Shown here: piece by piece, positions 45,609 to 55,106 of the stretch
Numbering within the stretch: position 1 is the stretch's first letter
Layout of the letters: each line of letters starts with the position of its first letter
Source: Pseudomonas sp. TH15
Lineage (GTDB): Bacteria; Pseudomonadota; Gammaproteobacteria; Pseudomonadales; Pseudomonadaceae
NCBI RefSeq assembly: GCF_016651105.1
Contig: NZ_JAEKEL010000002.1
Span: forward strand, 392,501-456,500
Direction of reading: 5' to 3'
DNA length: 64,000 bases
The notes under the pieces: model-generated
What the model was told of the DNA's origin: nothing
Seen by the model: the letters and a program-made list of their open reading frames with translations, nothing else
Databases searched by the model: none
Program-made: the position numbers and the translations under genes

Positions 45609-46217
45609 ATGACAGCTCCACAGCGCCTGACCGACCGAAAACGCGAAGCCATCATCCTGGCGGCGATTACCGAATTCCGTGCCAACGGTTTTGAAATCAC
45701 CAGCATGGACAAGATTGCTGCCACCGCCGGCGTGTCGAAGCGCACGGTGTACAACCACTTCCCGAGCAAGGAAGAGTTGTTCGCCGAAATCCTTAGTCAA
45801 TTATGGGCTCGGGTGACGGCCGAACAGGAAGCGTCCTACCACCCTGATCTGCCGCTGCGCGACCAACTTCGGCAGATCTTGTTGGCGAAAGTGCAGATGA
45901 TGGGCGACAACAACTTTCTCGACCTGGCACGAGTCGCCATCGCGGCCACCATCCACTCCCCCGAGCGCGCCCAGAACATGATCACTCGCATGGGTGAACG
46001 CGAAGAAGGCCTGACCCTGTGGATTCGCGCTGCCCAGGCCGATGGCCGACTGAAGCCGGTCGCACCGGAGTTTGCCGCGCAACAGGTCCAGGGGCTGCTC
46101 AAGTCCTTTGCATTCTGGCCGCAGATTTCCATGGGCCAGACAGGCCTTTCGCCCGATGTACAAACCACAGTGGTCGAGTCGGCCATGGACATGTTCCTGG
46201 CCTGCTATCAGCTCTAG
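45609..46217 (+). CDS. TetR/AcrR family regulator
   Basis: The 202-residue protein has the TetR HTH at about residues 28-50 (TSMDKIAATAGVSKRTVYNHFPSKEEL) and a helical ligand-binding domain with the AefR-like tail. It probably represses itself and the divergent MBL gene through the palindrome between them. Confidence 0.9.
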   Translation: MTAPQRLTDRKREAIILAAITEFRANGFEITSMDKIAATAGVSKRTVYNHFPSKEELFAEILSQLWARVTAEQEASYHPDLPLRDQLRQILLAKVQMMGDNNFLDLARVAIAATIHSPERAQNMITRMGEREEGLTLWIRAAQADGRLKPVAPEFAAQQVQGLLKSFAFWPQISMGQTGLSPDVQTTVVESAMDMFLACYQL

Positions 46218-46375
46218 ATCACGCCTGTGCCACGCCTGCGCCCTGGTTAAATGGCTTCCAGGGACACTGATTATTCCTGTTGGAATAAATGACAATGTCC
46301 GCCGCTTTACCGATGAACGGTAGCTCTGAATAACACCAGACAATGTGTTACAGAATGAATCTGGCGCAGAGAACT

Positions 46376-47443
46376 ATGGAAAACCATCGCGGCAAGGGCT
46401 TGTCATTTGCCAGACGTATTTACATGCCGCGGATCATCGGCCTGGGCATCGGCAGTATCAGTGTGGGTGCAGCGCTTTATCCGTTGAACCTGCCAGGTTG
46501 GGTCTGGGCATTTTTGTTGTTCAACGGGACACTCTGGCCCCACCTCGCCTATCAACTGTCGACCCGCGCGGCTTTTCCCTATCGGGCCGAGCGCCGCAAC
46601 CTGCTGTACGACTCGCTGTTCGGCGGGTTCTGGACAGCCACGTTCCAATTCAATCCGCTCATCGCTGTCACCATCCTTTCGATGATGACGATGAACAACG
46701 TCGCGGCGGGCGGCCATCGTTTGTTCGTGTTGGGCGCCCTCGCCCAGCTCGCCGGGGTGCTGTTGGGCTGGGCGATCTTCGGTTTCAAATTCACTCTGAT
46801 CACCACGCAAGCGCAAGTCTGGGCCTGCCTGCCGATGCTGACGTTGTATCCGCTGGCGTTGGGCATGGTCTGTTATCGCTTGGCGATCAAACTCGCCCAA
46901 CACAAACGCGCGCTCAGCACGCTCAGCCGGACCGACAGCCTGACCGGCCTGCTCAACCACGGTGCATGGAAAGACCTGCTGCACCTGAAATTTCAGCAGT
47001 GCCGCCAGCACAACAGCCAAGCCACACTGGCGTTGATCGACATCGATCATTTCAAGGTAATCAACGACAGCTACGGGCATATCGTCGGCGATGCCGCACT
47101 GCAGCAGTTGAGCAAAGAACTCAAAAGCCTGCTGGATGAATACGAACTGGCCGGGCGCTACGGTGGCGATGAGTTCTGCGTGATCCTGCCGACCCTGCCA
47201 CTGAGCAAGGCCGAAATGCTGATGGAGCAACTGCGTGAGACCTTGCAACAATATCGCCATCCGCAGGTGCCCGAGTTGCGAGTGAGCCTGAGTATCGGTT
47301 TGGCGCGGTATCAAAATGCGTATAAGGATGCGCTCGACTGGCTGGACGATGCCGACAAAGCGCTCTACACCGCCAAACACACGGGTCGCAACACCGTCAG
47401 CGTAGCCCTTGGCCGACCCGAGACCGACAACACTAGCGCCTGA
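46376..47443 (+). CDS. Diguanylate cyclase, MASE2-GGDEF
   Basis: The membrane MASE2 sensor (about residues 15-170; FARRIYMPRIIGLG, then several helices) precedes a GGDEF domain with GRYGGDEFCVILP at about 270. The GGDEF motif is intact, so it should make c-di-GMP. The inhibitory RxxD site normally 5 residues upstream is absent (YELAGRY), so product feedback is unlikely. The frame opens at 46343; I prefer ATG 46376, which has AGAG upstream. It belongs to the AdrA/DgcC type. Confidence 0.87.
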   Translation: MENHRGKGLSFARRIYMPRIIGLGIGSISVGAALYPLNLPGWVWAFLLFNGTLWPHLAYQLSTRAAFPYRAERRNLLYDSLFGGFWTATFQFNPLIAVTILSMMTMNNVAAGGHRLFVLGALAQLAGVLLGWAIFGFKFTLITTQAQVWACLPMLTLYPLALGMVCYRLAIKLAQHKRALSTLSRTDSLTGLLNHGAWKDLLHLKFQQCRQHNSQATLALIDIDHFKVINDSYGHIVGDAALQQLSKELKSLLDEYELAGRYGGDEFCVILPTLPLSKAEMLMEQLRETLQQYRHPQVPELRVSLSIGLARYQNAYKDALDWLDDADKALYTAKHTGRNTVSVALGRPETDNTSA

Positions 47444-47633
47444 AAACTTATACAAAACTGCGACAGACCGCCTTCTTGTACAACTTTATGAAGTTTTGTA
47501 TAAGTATCCGGCTGTCAGTCAAGGAACGCTGGCATTGAGCAGTCACCGCCGAATGCCGTCCGTGTATTCGGCCTGCCAGCGCGGGAATAAGGACTGAATC
47601 CTTGACCTTCCCTACTTCCAGAGTACTGCGAGC

Positions 47634-48947
47634 ATGTTTTTCAACCGCCACAAGTCGGCTCTCGACGATCTGCAACACAAACTCACTGAACAATCCGGCC
47701 TGCTCGACGCGATCAATCGCTCGATGGCGGTGATTGAATTCGACCTTGAGGGCGTGGTGTTGCGCGCCAACGACAACTTCTTCAAGACCATGGGTTATGC
47801 GCCCGAACAGGTGATCGGTCAGCCGCACCGGCACTTCTGCACGCCGGAATTTGGCCGCAGCGCTCAGTACCGCGAGTTGTGGTCACGTCTGAAAAACGGT
47901 CAGTTCCAGTCCGGCACGTTTGAACGGGTCAACAGCAAGGGTCAGCCGATCTGGCTGGAAGCCAGTTACAACCCGATCAAGGATGACGCGGGACGTGTGG
48001 TGAAAGTGGTCAAGTACGCCATGGACGTAACCGCCAAGGTGCAGCAGGAAAGTGAGGCAAACGCCAAGTTGCAGGCTATCGACCGTGCGATGGCGGTGAT
48101 CGAGTTCAACCTTGACGGCAGTATTCTCACAGCCAATCAGAATTTTCTGACACGCATGGGTTACACCCTCGCGGAACTCAAGGGTAAACATCACCGTTTG
48201 TTCTGCACGCAGGCGGTGGTCAACAGCAGCGCCTATGAGGACTTCTGGCGGCGCTTGAACCAGGGTGAATTCTTCCAGGGGCAATTTGAACGCGTGGATA
48301 AACACGGGCAAACAGTGTGGCTGGAGGCCAATTACAACCCGGTGTACGACGCCGCCGGCCGCTTGTGCAAAGTGGTGAAATTCGCATCTGACGTCACCGC
48401 CCGTGTCGTGCAGCATGAGCAGGATGCGCGCAGTGCCAGCGCGGCTTATCACATCTCGGTGGCGACCCGAAAAGTCGCCGAGCAAGGTACTGAGGTGATT
48501 CAGCAAGCTGCCAGCGAAATGCGCGAAATTGCTCAGGACATTGCCGAGTCTTCAACATTGATTGCGCAATTGGGTGAACGCTCCGAACAGATCACTGCCA
48601 TCGTCAACACCATCCGCGCGATTGCCGATCAGACCAATCTGCTGGCACTGAATGCGGCGATTGAAGCGGCACGAGCCGGTGAACAAGGGCGCGGTTTTGC
48701 CGTGGTCGCCGATGAAGTACGGCAACTGGCGGCGCGCACCAGCGGTTCGACGGCGGAGATTTCCAACATGATCGGTTTGATTCAGAGCGAAACCCGTCAG
48801 GCGATCAAGAGCATGGACGTCACTCGAGACCGAGCGGCCGAGGGCGTGGAATTGGCGAATCAGGCCGGGACGGTGATTTTGCAGATTCGCGACGGCGCCA
48901 GTGAAGCGGTGCAGGCGGTGAGCATGTTTGCCAATGAGCGCGTGTAG
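47634..48947 (+). CDS. Soluble PAS-PAS methyl-accepting chemotaxis protein (BdlA-like)
   Basis: The 437-residue protein has no membrane helix. It has two PAS domains with near-identical repeats (AVIEFDLEGVVLRANDNF at 31, AVIEFNLDGSILTANQNF at 153; each ends in WLEASYNP/WLEANYNP...VVKFASDVT) and a chemotaxis signalling domain with the tip ADQTNLLALNAAIEAARAGE near 340. Layout and size match BdlA, the biofilm dispersion sensor, which reacts to c-di-GMP. The diguanylate cyclase lies just upstream. Confidence 0.88.
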   Translation: MFFNRHKSALDDLQHKLTEQSGLLDAINRSMAVIEFDLEGVVLRANDNFFKTMGYAPEQVIGQPHRHFCTPEFGRSAQYRELWSRLKNGQFQSGTFERVNSKGQPIWLEASYNPIKDDAGRVVKVVKYAMDVTAKVQQESEANAKLQAIDRAMAVIEFNLDGSILTANQNFLTRMGYTLAELKGKHHRLFCTQAVVNSSAYEDFWRRLNQGEFFQGQFERVDKHGQTVWLEANYNPVYDAAGRLCKVVKFASDVTARVVQHEQDARSASAAYHISVATRKVAEQGTEVIQQAASEMREIAQDIAESSTLIAQLGERSEQITAIVNTIRAIADQTNLLALNAAIEAARAGEQGRGFAVVADEVRQLAARTSGSTAEISNMIGLIQSETRQAIKSMDVTRDRAAEGVELANQAGTVILQIRDGASEAVQAVSMFANERV

Positions 48948-48958
48948 ACGCGTTTGAA

Positions 48959-49035
48959 TCGAGGCGCGGCCTTCGCGGGCAAGCCTTGCTCCTACAGATT
49001 TTGTGGCAGCAAGGCTTGCCTGCGAGAGGCCATAA
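48959..49035. repeat. REP pair after the chemoreceptor gene
   Basis: GCGGGCAAGCCTTGCTCCTAC and GCAGCAAGGCTTGCCTGCGAG are inverted copies of one REP family. Confidence 0.75.
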
Positions 49036-49088
49036 AACCCGGCGCAGGGCTATAGTCATGCAACGTCCCAAGCCCCGCCGAGTGCATC

Positions 49089-49622
49089 ATGACCACAGAA
49101 AAACCCGCAACACCTGAAACCACTCCCGTCGACCACCTGCGCTTCCACCGCCCTCACGCTCACCTCGCCCCGACCTTTGGCACTGACACATTCGCCCTGC
49201 GCGCCGAGGCGTTTGCGCGGTTCTTCGGCACGCCGACGTTTCTCGGTGCACAAACCCTGATCGTGGCCATCTGGATCGGCGTCAACCTGGCGGGCGTGAC
49301 TCACTTTGACGTCTACCCGTTTATCCTGCTCAACCTGGCGTTCAGCCTGCAAGCGGCCTATGCCGCGCCGCTGATTCTGCTGGCCCAGACCCGTCAAGCT
49401 GCACGTGATAAAGCCCAGTCCGAGGCCGACGCGCAACACCGCGAAGCCCTGGCGGTTGCTAACAGCGAGCGCCAGGCTCAGGCCGCACAGAACACGACAC
49501 AGTTGATGGAGTTGCTGGAGCAGAACACTCGGCTCACCGAGTTGACCAAGAGCCTGACCGAGCGCATCGAAAACCTGACCTCGGAAATGCATCAGCACAT
49601 GAACAAGAACCCGCGCGACTGA
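49089..49622 (+). CDS. DUF1003 membrane protein
   Basis: The 177-residue protein has two membrane helices (about residues 50-70 and 77-100; FLGAQTLIVAIWIGVNL, FILLNLAFSLQAAYAAPLILLAQ) and a cytoplasmic coiled-coil tail. This is the DUF1003 family; its function is unknown. Confidence 0.85.
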   Translation: MTTEKPATPETTPVDHLRFHRPHAHLAPTFGTDTFALRAEAFARFFGTPTFLGAQTLIVAIWIGVNLAGVTHFDVYPFILLNLAFSLQAAYAAPLILLAQTRQAARDKAQSEADAQHREALAVANSERQAQAAQNTTQLMELLEQNTRLTELTKSLTERIENLTSEMHQHMNKNPRD

Positions 49623-50501
49623 TCACGGCAAACGCAATGCCCGGCCGAGCTCATCGAACAGCGTAACCACCGAGCGCAATGCCCGGCAATCCGGGCGCGT
49701 CAGCAGCCACAGCGCGGTGTCGTAACCCTGCAAAGGCTCGCTCAAGGCCCGCAGGTCGTCGGTGATGAGAAAGTCCGGCAACGCCGCGACGCCGAGCCCC
49801 GCTCGCACCAACTCCGTCACCGACAACATGCTGTTGCATCGATAGCCCGGCACCACGCCGGGCAATTGCTGACGACGCCAGGCAATGGTCGGATGATCGG
49901 GCAGGAAGTCGTCCGGGGCGATCCAGGTCAGTGCTGACAAATCCGCCGCGTCGACGCCTTGCAGATAGCGCGCACTGGCGCAGACCCGGTAGGAAATCTT
50001 CGCCAATTGCCGACCGACCAAATGCTCGGGCGGTGTGCGGGTCAGGCGCAGGGCGATGTCGGCATCCCGGCGGCTGAGGTTGGCGAAGTCGTTGGAGGTA
50101 CTGAGTTCGATGGTCAGCGCCGGGTAGGACGGCATGAACTGCGCCAGCGCCGGCAGCAACAAACCTTGCAGGACTGAATCGGTGCAGGTCAGGCGTACGG
50201 TGCCACTGATGACTTCACCGCCCTGCTCGACGCCGATGCGTGCCGCGTCCAGCGCCTGTTCGGCGCGTTCAGCCTGTTCCGCCAGGGTCTGCGCCAAGGT
50301 GGTCGGCAGGTAACCGGCACGGCTTTTTTCGAATAATTGCTGACCCAGCGCGGCCTCCAGTCGGCGCACGGCGCGGAACACCGTCGAGACGTCGACTTTC
50401 AATAGCTGTGAAGCCCGGGCCAGAGAGCCGCCGCGTACCAAAGCCAGGATCAGCGCCAGGTCCGGGTAGTCGAGCCGATAGTGCGTCGGTGCATTGATCA
50501 A
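49623..50501 (-). CDS. LysR family regulator
   Basis: The HTH (GSLARASQLLKVDVSTVFRAVRRLEAAL) starts about 25 residues after the chosen TTG at 50501; the frame stays open to a GTG at 50573. I prefer the inner start because family members begin 8-12 residues before PDLALILALV and because two AACGCCAAT repeats, likely its binding site, lie between. The rest is the LysR substrate-binding domain. It is divergent from a GATase/ABM pair. Confidence 0.85.
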   Translation of the reverse strand: MINAPTHYRLDYPDLALILALVRGGSLARASQLLKVDVSTVFRAVRRLEAALGQQLFEKSRAGYLPTTLAQTLAEQAERAEQALDAARIGVEQGGEVISGTVRLTCTDSVLQGLLLPALAQFMPSYPALTIELSTSNDFANLSRRDADIALRLTRTPPEHLVGRQLAKISYRVCASARYLQGVDAADLSALTWIAPDDFLPDHPTIAWRRQQLPGVVPGYRCNSMLSVTELVRAGLGVAALPDFLITDDLRALSEPLQGYDTALWLLTRPDCRALRSVVTLFDELGRALRLP

Positions 50502-50508
50502 TTGGGTT

Positions 50509-50538
50509 AACGCCAATATTGAGTGCGTGAACGCCAAT
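50509..50538. promoter_or_regulatory. Direct repeats, candidate LysR binding site
   Basis: AACGCCAAT at 50509-50517 and again at 50530-50538, 21 bp apart (two helical turns), in the divergent promoter region. Confidence 0.4.
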
Positions 50539-50609
50539 CTATAGTGAGCCCCGGCAACCGACAACTGCGCCACAAAAGCACTTCGTCTTACTCAAGAAAA
50601 GGAAATCCC

Positions 50610-51311
50610 ATGGACGCTGTTTCCATCGCCCTGATCGGCGACTACGACCCGCAAGTCACCGCCCATCAAGCCATCCCCGTCGCCCTCGGCATGGCCGCCG
50701 AACATTCAGGCCTGGACGTGCAATTCCAATGGCTCGCCACTGACCACATTCACGCCGATACACCACTCGATACGTTCGACGGTTTCTGGTGTGTGCCCGC
50801 CAGCCCCTATCGCGATATGAACGGCGCGCTACGGGCAATCCGTTTTGCCCGCGAACAACAGCGACCATTCCTCGGGACCTGCGGCGGTTTTCAACATGCG
50901 GTGCTGGAATACGCCCGCAATGTGCTGGGCTGGGCAGATGCCGAGCACGGTGAGACCTCCCCCGACGCCGCACGGGCATTGCTCACGCCGCTGACGTGTT
51001 CGCTGGTAGAAGCGGTCGACAGCATCCGTCTGGTTGAAGGCTCGTTGATCGCCAAGGCGTATGAAAAGTCCGAGATTCACGAAGGCTATCGCTGCCGCTA
51101 CGGTGTGAATCCGGAGTTCGAACAGGCGTTGCTGAACCATCAACTGACAGCCGTCGGTCATGATTCGATAGGGGATTTACGGGCGGTGGAATTACAAGGT
51201 CATCCGTTCTTCGTCGCCACCTTGTTCCAGCCGGAACGAGCCGCGCTCAAGGGGACTTTGCCGCCTCTGGTTCGAGCATTGATCGAGGCCTGTGCGAGGC
51301 AAAAGCCATGA
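50610..51311 (+). CDS. Class I glutamine amidotransferase-like protein (CTP-synthase C-terminal type)
   Basis: The 233-residue protein has the GATase fold with nucleophile motif FLGTCGGFQHAVLEYARN near residue 90 and GHPFFVATLFQPE near 205 with a His-x-Glu-like end. It resembles the glutaminase half of CTP synthase without the synthetase half. AAGGAAA lies before the ATG. It overlaps the next gene by 4 bases and is probably controlled by the divergent LysR. Its reaction is unknown. Confidence 0.82.
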   Translation: MDAVSIALIGDYDPQVTAHQAIPVALGMAAEHSGLDVQFQWLATDHIHADTPLDTFDGFWCVPASPYRDMNGALRAIRFAREQQRPFLGTCGGFQHAVLEYARNVLGWADAEHGETSPDAARALLTPLTCSLVEAVDSIRLVEGSLIAKAYEKSEIHEGYRCRYGVNPEFEQALLNHQLTAVGHDSIGDLRAVELQGHPFFVATLFQPERAALKGTLPPLVRALIEACARQKP

Positions 51312-51631
51312 TCGCCAATACCCCGCCACCTCACTACTACGCCGTGATCTTTACCTCCCTGCGCACCGACGGTGATCAGGGTTACGCCGAGGCGGCCGAA
51401 CGCATGGTCGAACTGGCTCGCGAGCAACAGGGCTTCCTCGGTGTTGAGTCAGCCCGGGGCGAGGACGGGCTGGGAATTACCGTGTCGTACTGGGCCAGTG
51501 AGGCGGCGATTCTGGCTTGGAAGCATCACCCGGAGCACAGTGCGATTCGTGAGCGTGGGCGGTCGACCTGGTATGCGGCGTGTCATACACGGGTGTGTCG
51601 GGTTGAGCGGGCTTATGAGTTCAAACTTTAA
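51308..51631 (+). CDS. Antibiotic biosynthesis monooxygenase (ABM) domain protein
   Basis: The 107-residue protein has the ABM ferredoxin-like pattern YAVIFTSLRTDGDQGYAEAAERMVELAREQQGFLGVESARG...SYWASEAAILAWKHHPEH. Some members oxidise polyketide-like quinols or degrade haem; this one is typical of the small DUF-like relatives. Translationally coupled to the GATase gene (ATGA). Confidence 0.85.
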   Translation: MIANTPPPHYYAVIFTSLRTDGDQGYAEAAERMVELAREQQGFLGVESARGEDGLGITVSYWASEAAILAWKHHPEHSAIRERGRSTWYAACHTRVCRVERAYEFKL

Positions 51632-51683
51632 TTGATGCAGCGTTTTGAAGGACGCCTTCGCGAGCAAGATCACCACAAAAACA

Positions 51684-52010
51684 TCACCCCTGAACCAAAC
51701 TCCGCACCGCCGAAATCTCCGGCACTTCCCGCCGATTCATATAAACCCGCAACGGTTCGCTAATGTTGATCCGCTCATCAATATTTTGATCCAGCAACAA
51801 CTGAATCAACTCACGCTTGAGGGTCATGGCCTGCTCCGGGCCGGGCGCCCAGACGAACTCGCTGGTGGGAATGATGCCGTCGTCCGCCACGTCCATGCCG
51901 AAGGAGTCTTCGCTGAAACGCACGATGTATTGACCGGTTTTGCGATTGAGGCCAACGAAGCCTTTGAGCTGGTCGGCGGCCTGGCAGATGAGCTGGGAAG
52001 TGATGCGCAT
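51684..52010 (-). CDS. DUF2025 protein
   Basis: The 108-residue protein matches the Pseudomonas DUF2025 family: ADQLKGFVGLNRKTGQYIVRFSEDSFGMDVADDGI and LLLDQNIDERINISEPLRVY. GAGG precedes the chosen ATG. It is an abundant conserved small protein of unknown function. Confidence 0.85.
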   Translation of the reverse strand: MRITSQLICQAADQLKGFVGLNRKTGQYIVRFSEDSFGMDVADDGIIPTSEFVWAPGPEQAMTLKRELIQLLLDQNIDERINISEPLRVYMNRREVPEISAVRSLVQG

Positions 52011-52246
52011 GATAAACCTCACAAAAGGTCGCAAAGGGACCGGTGATCGATGGTTTACACGCAGGGCTGGCGAACGGGTTTCCCTCTGCTGGGGAAACTA
52101 CCGCGGCCAAGAGTACTGCAAAGAACCGCACAAAAGCGCAGAAAAAAACTGTTTTAAACCGGTTTATGTCGGTCTTGCGATAGCGCTCGCGGCGCTCAGT
52201 TGTTAAAAGGGACGTCTTTGAAAACCTCTGCGAAAGGATCTCGACC

Positions 52247-53374
52247 ATGCCTGTTACCTTCACCAAAAGCGCCTTGGTGCTGGGCCTGCTGCTCGGCCTC
52301 GGCCAGGCACAGGCTGCCAGCCAGCCCAGCCCCTCCGCGCTGGCGACCACTTTAGGCATCCCGCATCCGGCCGTGATTGCCCACCGTGGCGCGTCCTTCG
52401 ATGCCCCGGAATCCACCGCCGCCTCCTACAAACTGGCCCGCGATTTGGGCGCCGACTACCTGGAAATGGACCTGCAACGCAGCAAGGACGGTGTGCTGTT
52501 CGCCCTGCACGACAACAACCTGCAACGCACCACTGACGTTGCCAGCAAATTCCCTGAGCGCAAGGATGCGCCGGCCAACCAGTTCACCCTCGCCGAACTG
52601 AAAACCCTCGACGCCGGTAGCTGGTTCAACGCCGCTTACCCGGATCGTGCGCGTCCGGCCTACGTCGGCCTGAAGATTTTGACCCTCGATGAAATCATCG
52701 ACATCGCCCAGGGCAATCCGCTGCACAAGCCCGGCCTGTACATCGAAACCAAAGAACCAAAGCAATTCCCCGGCATCGAGCATGACCTCAAGGAGAAACT
52801 CCAGGATCGCGGCTGGCTGAGCCCGGCGGGTTCGAAACTGGCGAAGAGCGAGCTGTCGGTCGGTCAGGGCAAAGGCAAGGTCGTGCTGCAAACCTTCGAG
52901 AAGAGCAGCCTCGAATTGCTGCAAAAAGAAATGCCGAACGTGCCGAAGGTCCTGTTGCTGTGGGTCGGTGAAGGCAGTATCGAGCCGAAATCCAAAGTGA
53001 CCTTCGTGGAGTCCGGCGACAAGGACAAAGCCACTTACTACGCCAAGCAAGAGCCGAAAAGCAAAGCCGAATTCCAGCAATGGATCGAGTACGCCAAGGC
53101 CCAGGGCGCAATCGGCACCGGCCCTTCGGCGGCGCTGACCAAGGGCGGCGATCAGAGCTATTCGGATCTGGTGCAACCCTGGATGAACCAGTACACCCAC
53201 GATCAGGGCATGCTGGTGCACGTCTACACGGTCGACGATGCCGTGGATTACCAGAAGGTGATGGACGCCGGCGTCGACGGCATCTTCACCAACCGCGCCA
53301 GCGAACTGCTGAAGTTCTACAAACGCCCGGCGGCCGCCAGTGTCGATCAGCTGTTGAAGAACAACGGTTACTGA
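52247..53374 (+). CDS. glpQ: Periplasmic glycerophosphodiester phosphodiesterase
   Basis: The 375-residue enzyme has a signal peptide (KSALVLGLLLGLGQAQA) and the GDPD TIM barrel: IAHRGASFDAPESTAAS near 44 with catalytic His, DYLEMDLQRSKDGVLFALHDNNLQRTTDV with metal Glu/Asp and the second His, and GLYIETKEPKQFPG near 165. It splits glycerophosphodiesters from phospholipid breakdown to glycerol 3-phosphate and alcohol. An AraC gene follows at once. Confidence 0.92.
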   Translation: MPVTFTKSALVLGLLLGLGQAQAASQPSPSALATTLGIPHPAVIAHRGASFDAPESTAASYKLARDLGADYLEMDLQRSKDGVLFALHDNNLQRTTDVASKFPERKDAPANQFTLAELKTLDAGSWFNAAYPDRARPAYVGLKILTLDEIIDIAQGNPLHKPGLYIETKEPKQFPGIEHDLKEKLQDRGWLSPAGSKLAKSELSVGQGKGKVVLQTFEKSSLELLQKEMPNVPKVLLLWVGEGSIEPKSKVTFVESGDKDKATYYAKQEPKSKAEFQQWIEYAKAQGAIGTGPSAALTKGGDQSYSDLVQPWMNQYTHDQGMLVHVYTVDDAVDYQKVMDAGVDGIFTNRASELLKFYKRPAAASVDQLLKNNGY

Positions 53375-54058
53375 GTGACCACACACACCGAGTGGACAGG
53401 CCGCCTCTGGCTGGGGCACGACTATGGCCTGATCCACGGCGTGTCGGGGCGCACGGCGCCCCATTCTCACTATGCTCACCAAATCATTCTTGCCCCCGAG
53501 CGACCGGTGACGGTGTTGCTCGATGGCGAAACCCTCAGCGCCTCGCAGCTGTTGATAGCCTCAAACGTGCGCCATGCAATCGTTGAAGCGCCGGATCCGC
53601 TGTTTACCGTTTATGCCGAACCGTTGCTGTTTGCCGCGCACACGTTGCGTGATGCGTTGTTCAACGCCGAACTGACGTTGCCTGCGCTTGATCGGGCGAT
53701 ACGCCAATGCCCGCGTCGCTCGCGCAGTGATCCGCGCATCGAACGTGCGTTGGTCGCGGTGGAGGCTTCGCTGACCGATAAAGTCGCCGCCCGCGCCGTC
53801 GCCGATACAGCGAGTTTATCCTTGAGCCAGTTGCAGCGACTGTTGGTCAGCCAGGTCGGTTTGCCAGTGCGCAGGCTGGTGTTGTGGCGACGTCTGCGCA
53901 TGGCGATGGCCTCTATTCTGGCGGGCGACCCGGTGACATCCGCCGCGCACAACGCAGGTTTCGCCGATTCGGCGCACTTCTCACGCAGTCTGAAAAAACT
54001 CTTCGGCGTCACCGCGCGCCAAGCCTTGCAACACATCGACCTGAAACTGCTGGACTGA
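53375..54058 (+). CDS. AraC family regulator
   Basis: The 227-residue protein begins at GTG directly after the glpQ stop. It has a cupin-like N-terminus (HSHYAHQIILAPERPVTV) and an AraC domain (ASLSLSQLQRLLVSQVGLP; AHNAGFADSAHFSRSLKKLFG near 190). Co-transcription with glpQ is likely; target unknown. Confidence 0.83.
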   Translation: MTTHTEWTGRLWLGHDYGLIHGVSGRTAPHSHYAHQIILAPERPVTVLLDGETLSASQLLIASNVRHAIVEAPDPLFTVYAEPLLFAAHTLRDALFNAELTLPALDRAIRQCPRRSRSDPRIERALVAVEASLTDKVAARAVADTASLSLSQLQRLLVSQVGLPVRRLVLWRRLRMAMASILAGDPVTSAAHNAGFADSAHFSRSLKKLFGVTARQALQHIDLKLLD

Positions 54059-54059
54059 G

Positions 54060-54938
54060 TCAGCGGCGCAGCGCATCAGGCACTTTCGGCTCACGGCTCA
54101 ACGCCACCGACTCGAACGGATCAAGCAATTGCGCCACATAGTCGCGGGGAAAATCCGGGCGGCTGCCAATCCCCAGATCGCCTTGGCCGATGCGGTAATC
54201 CTCGGTATAGAACGCTGTCCCCAGCAGCCAATCCCACACGGTGAAGAACAAACCGAAATTGACGTCACCGGCGCGCCCGTACTTCATGTGATGGAAGCGA
54301 TGCAGCGGTGCCCAGGCGAAAATCCAGCGCAGAAAACCGGGGCGCATGTCGACATTGGAATGCTGCAACAGTAACTGGATGGCGATGGCGAACGCCAACA
54401 ACGACGCGACCTGCAATGGAATGCCCAGCACCAGCAATGGCAGCAGCCCCGCCGATGCTTCCAGTAATTGATGCAACGGATGCTTCATCAAACCGTTGAA
54501 GCCGTACAGGCGTTCAACACTGTGATGCACCGCATGCAAACGCCACAGCCACGGCACGCGATGACTGGCGTAATGCATCAGGCTGATGCCCGCATCGGCA
54601 ATCAACATCGCCAGCCCCAGTTGCAGCCATAACGGCCAGCCCGTTGGCCACACACCGTCAATCGCCAACAGAGCGACCAACCCCGGCAATGCGAGCAATC
54701 CCAATGCGCTCAACGCTTCGTTGATCAGCGCATGCAAGATGTCGCGCTGACGATCACCCGCCGCACGGTTCCAGCACACCTCGTAGGGCAATGCCCATTC
54801 AGCCGCGAATGACACGGCCAATGCCGCAAGAAACAACGGCAACAGCCACACGGTTGAAAGATTGGCCAGCCACACACCGCCGCCTATGAAACCGCCCCAG
54901 AACAGCGGCGCGTACAACGTGGCAAACATACGTTTCAT
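54060..54938 (-). CDS. Sterol desaturase / fatty acid hydroxylase family protein
   Basis: The 292-residue membrane protein carries the di-iron His clusters HYASHRVP (about 138), HAVHHS (about 152), HPLHQ, HSNVDM (about 216) and HRFHHMKYG (about 235). Family members hydroxylate or desaturate lipids. AAGGAGGT lies 8 bases before this ATG. Substrate unknown. Confidence 0.88.
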   Translation of the reverse strand: MKRMFATLYAPLFWGGFIGGGVWLANLSTVWLLPLFLAALAVSFAAEWALPYEVCWNRAAGDRQRDILHALINEALSALGLLALPGLVALLAIDGVWPTGWPLWLQLGLAMLIADAGISLMHYASHRVPWLWRLHAVHHSVERLYGFNGLMKHPLHQLLEASAGLLPLLVLGIPLQVASLLAFAIAIQLLLQHSNVDMRPGFLRWIFAWAPLHRFHHMKYGRAGDVNFGLFFTVWDWLLGTAFYTEDYRIGQGDLGIGSRPDFPRDYVAQLLDPFESVALSREPKVPDALRR

Positions 54939-55106
54939 CTGCACCTCCTTTGATCGAAGGCACAGCATGAGAGGTTGCGATGTGGGGCAATTGAACAAAC
55001 GACGCAATCGACCAGGATGTTTTTAAGGGTGAGTTAAGTTGCGCTGATTAACCTGAACTCACTCAAACAGCACACCGCTTAGATAAACACCAAAAGGATT
55101 GAACCG

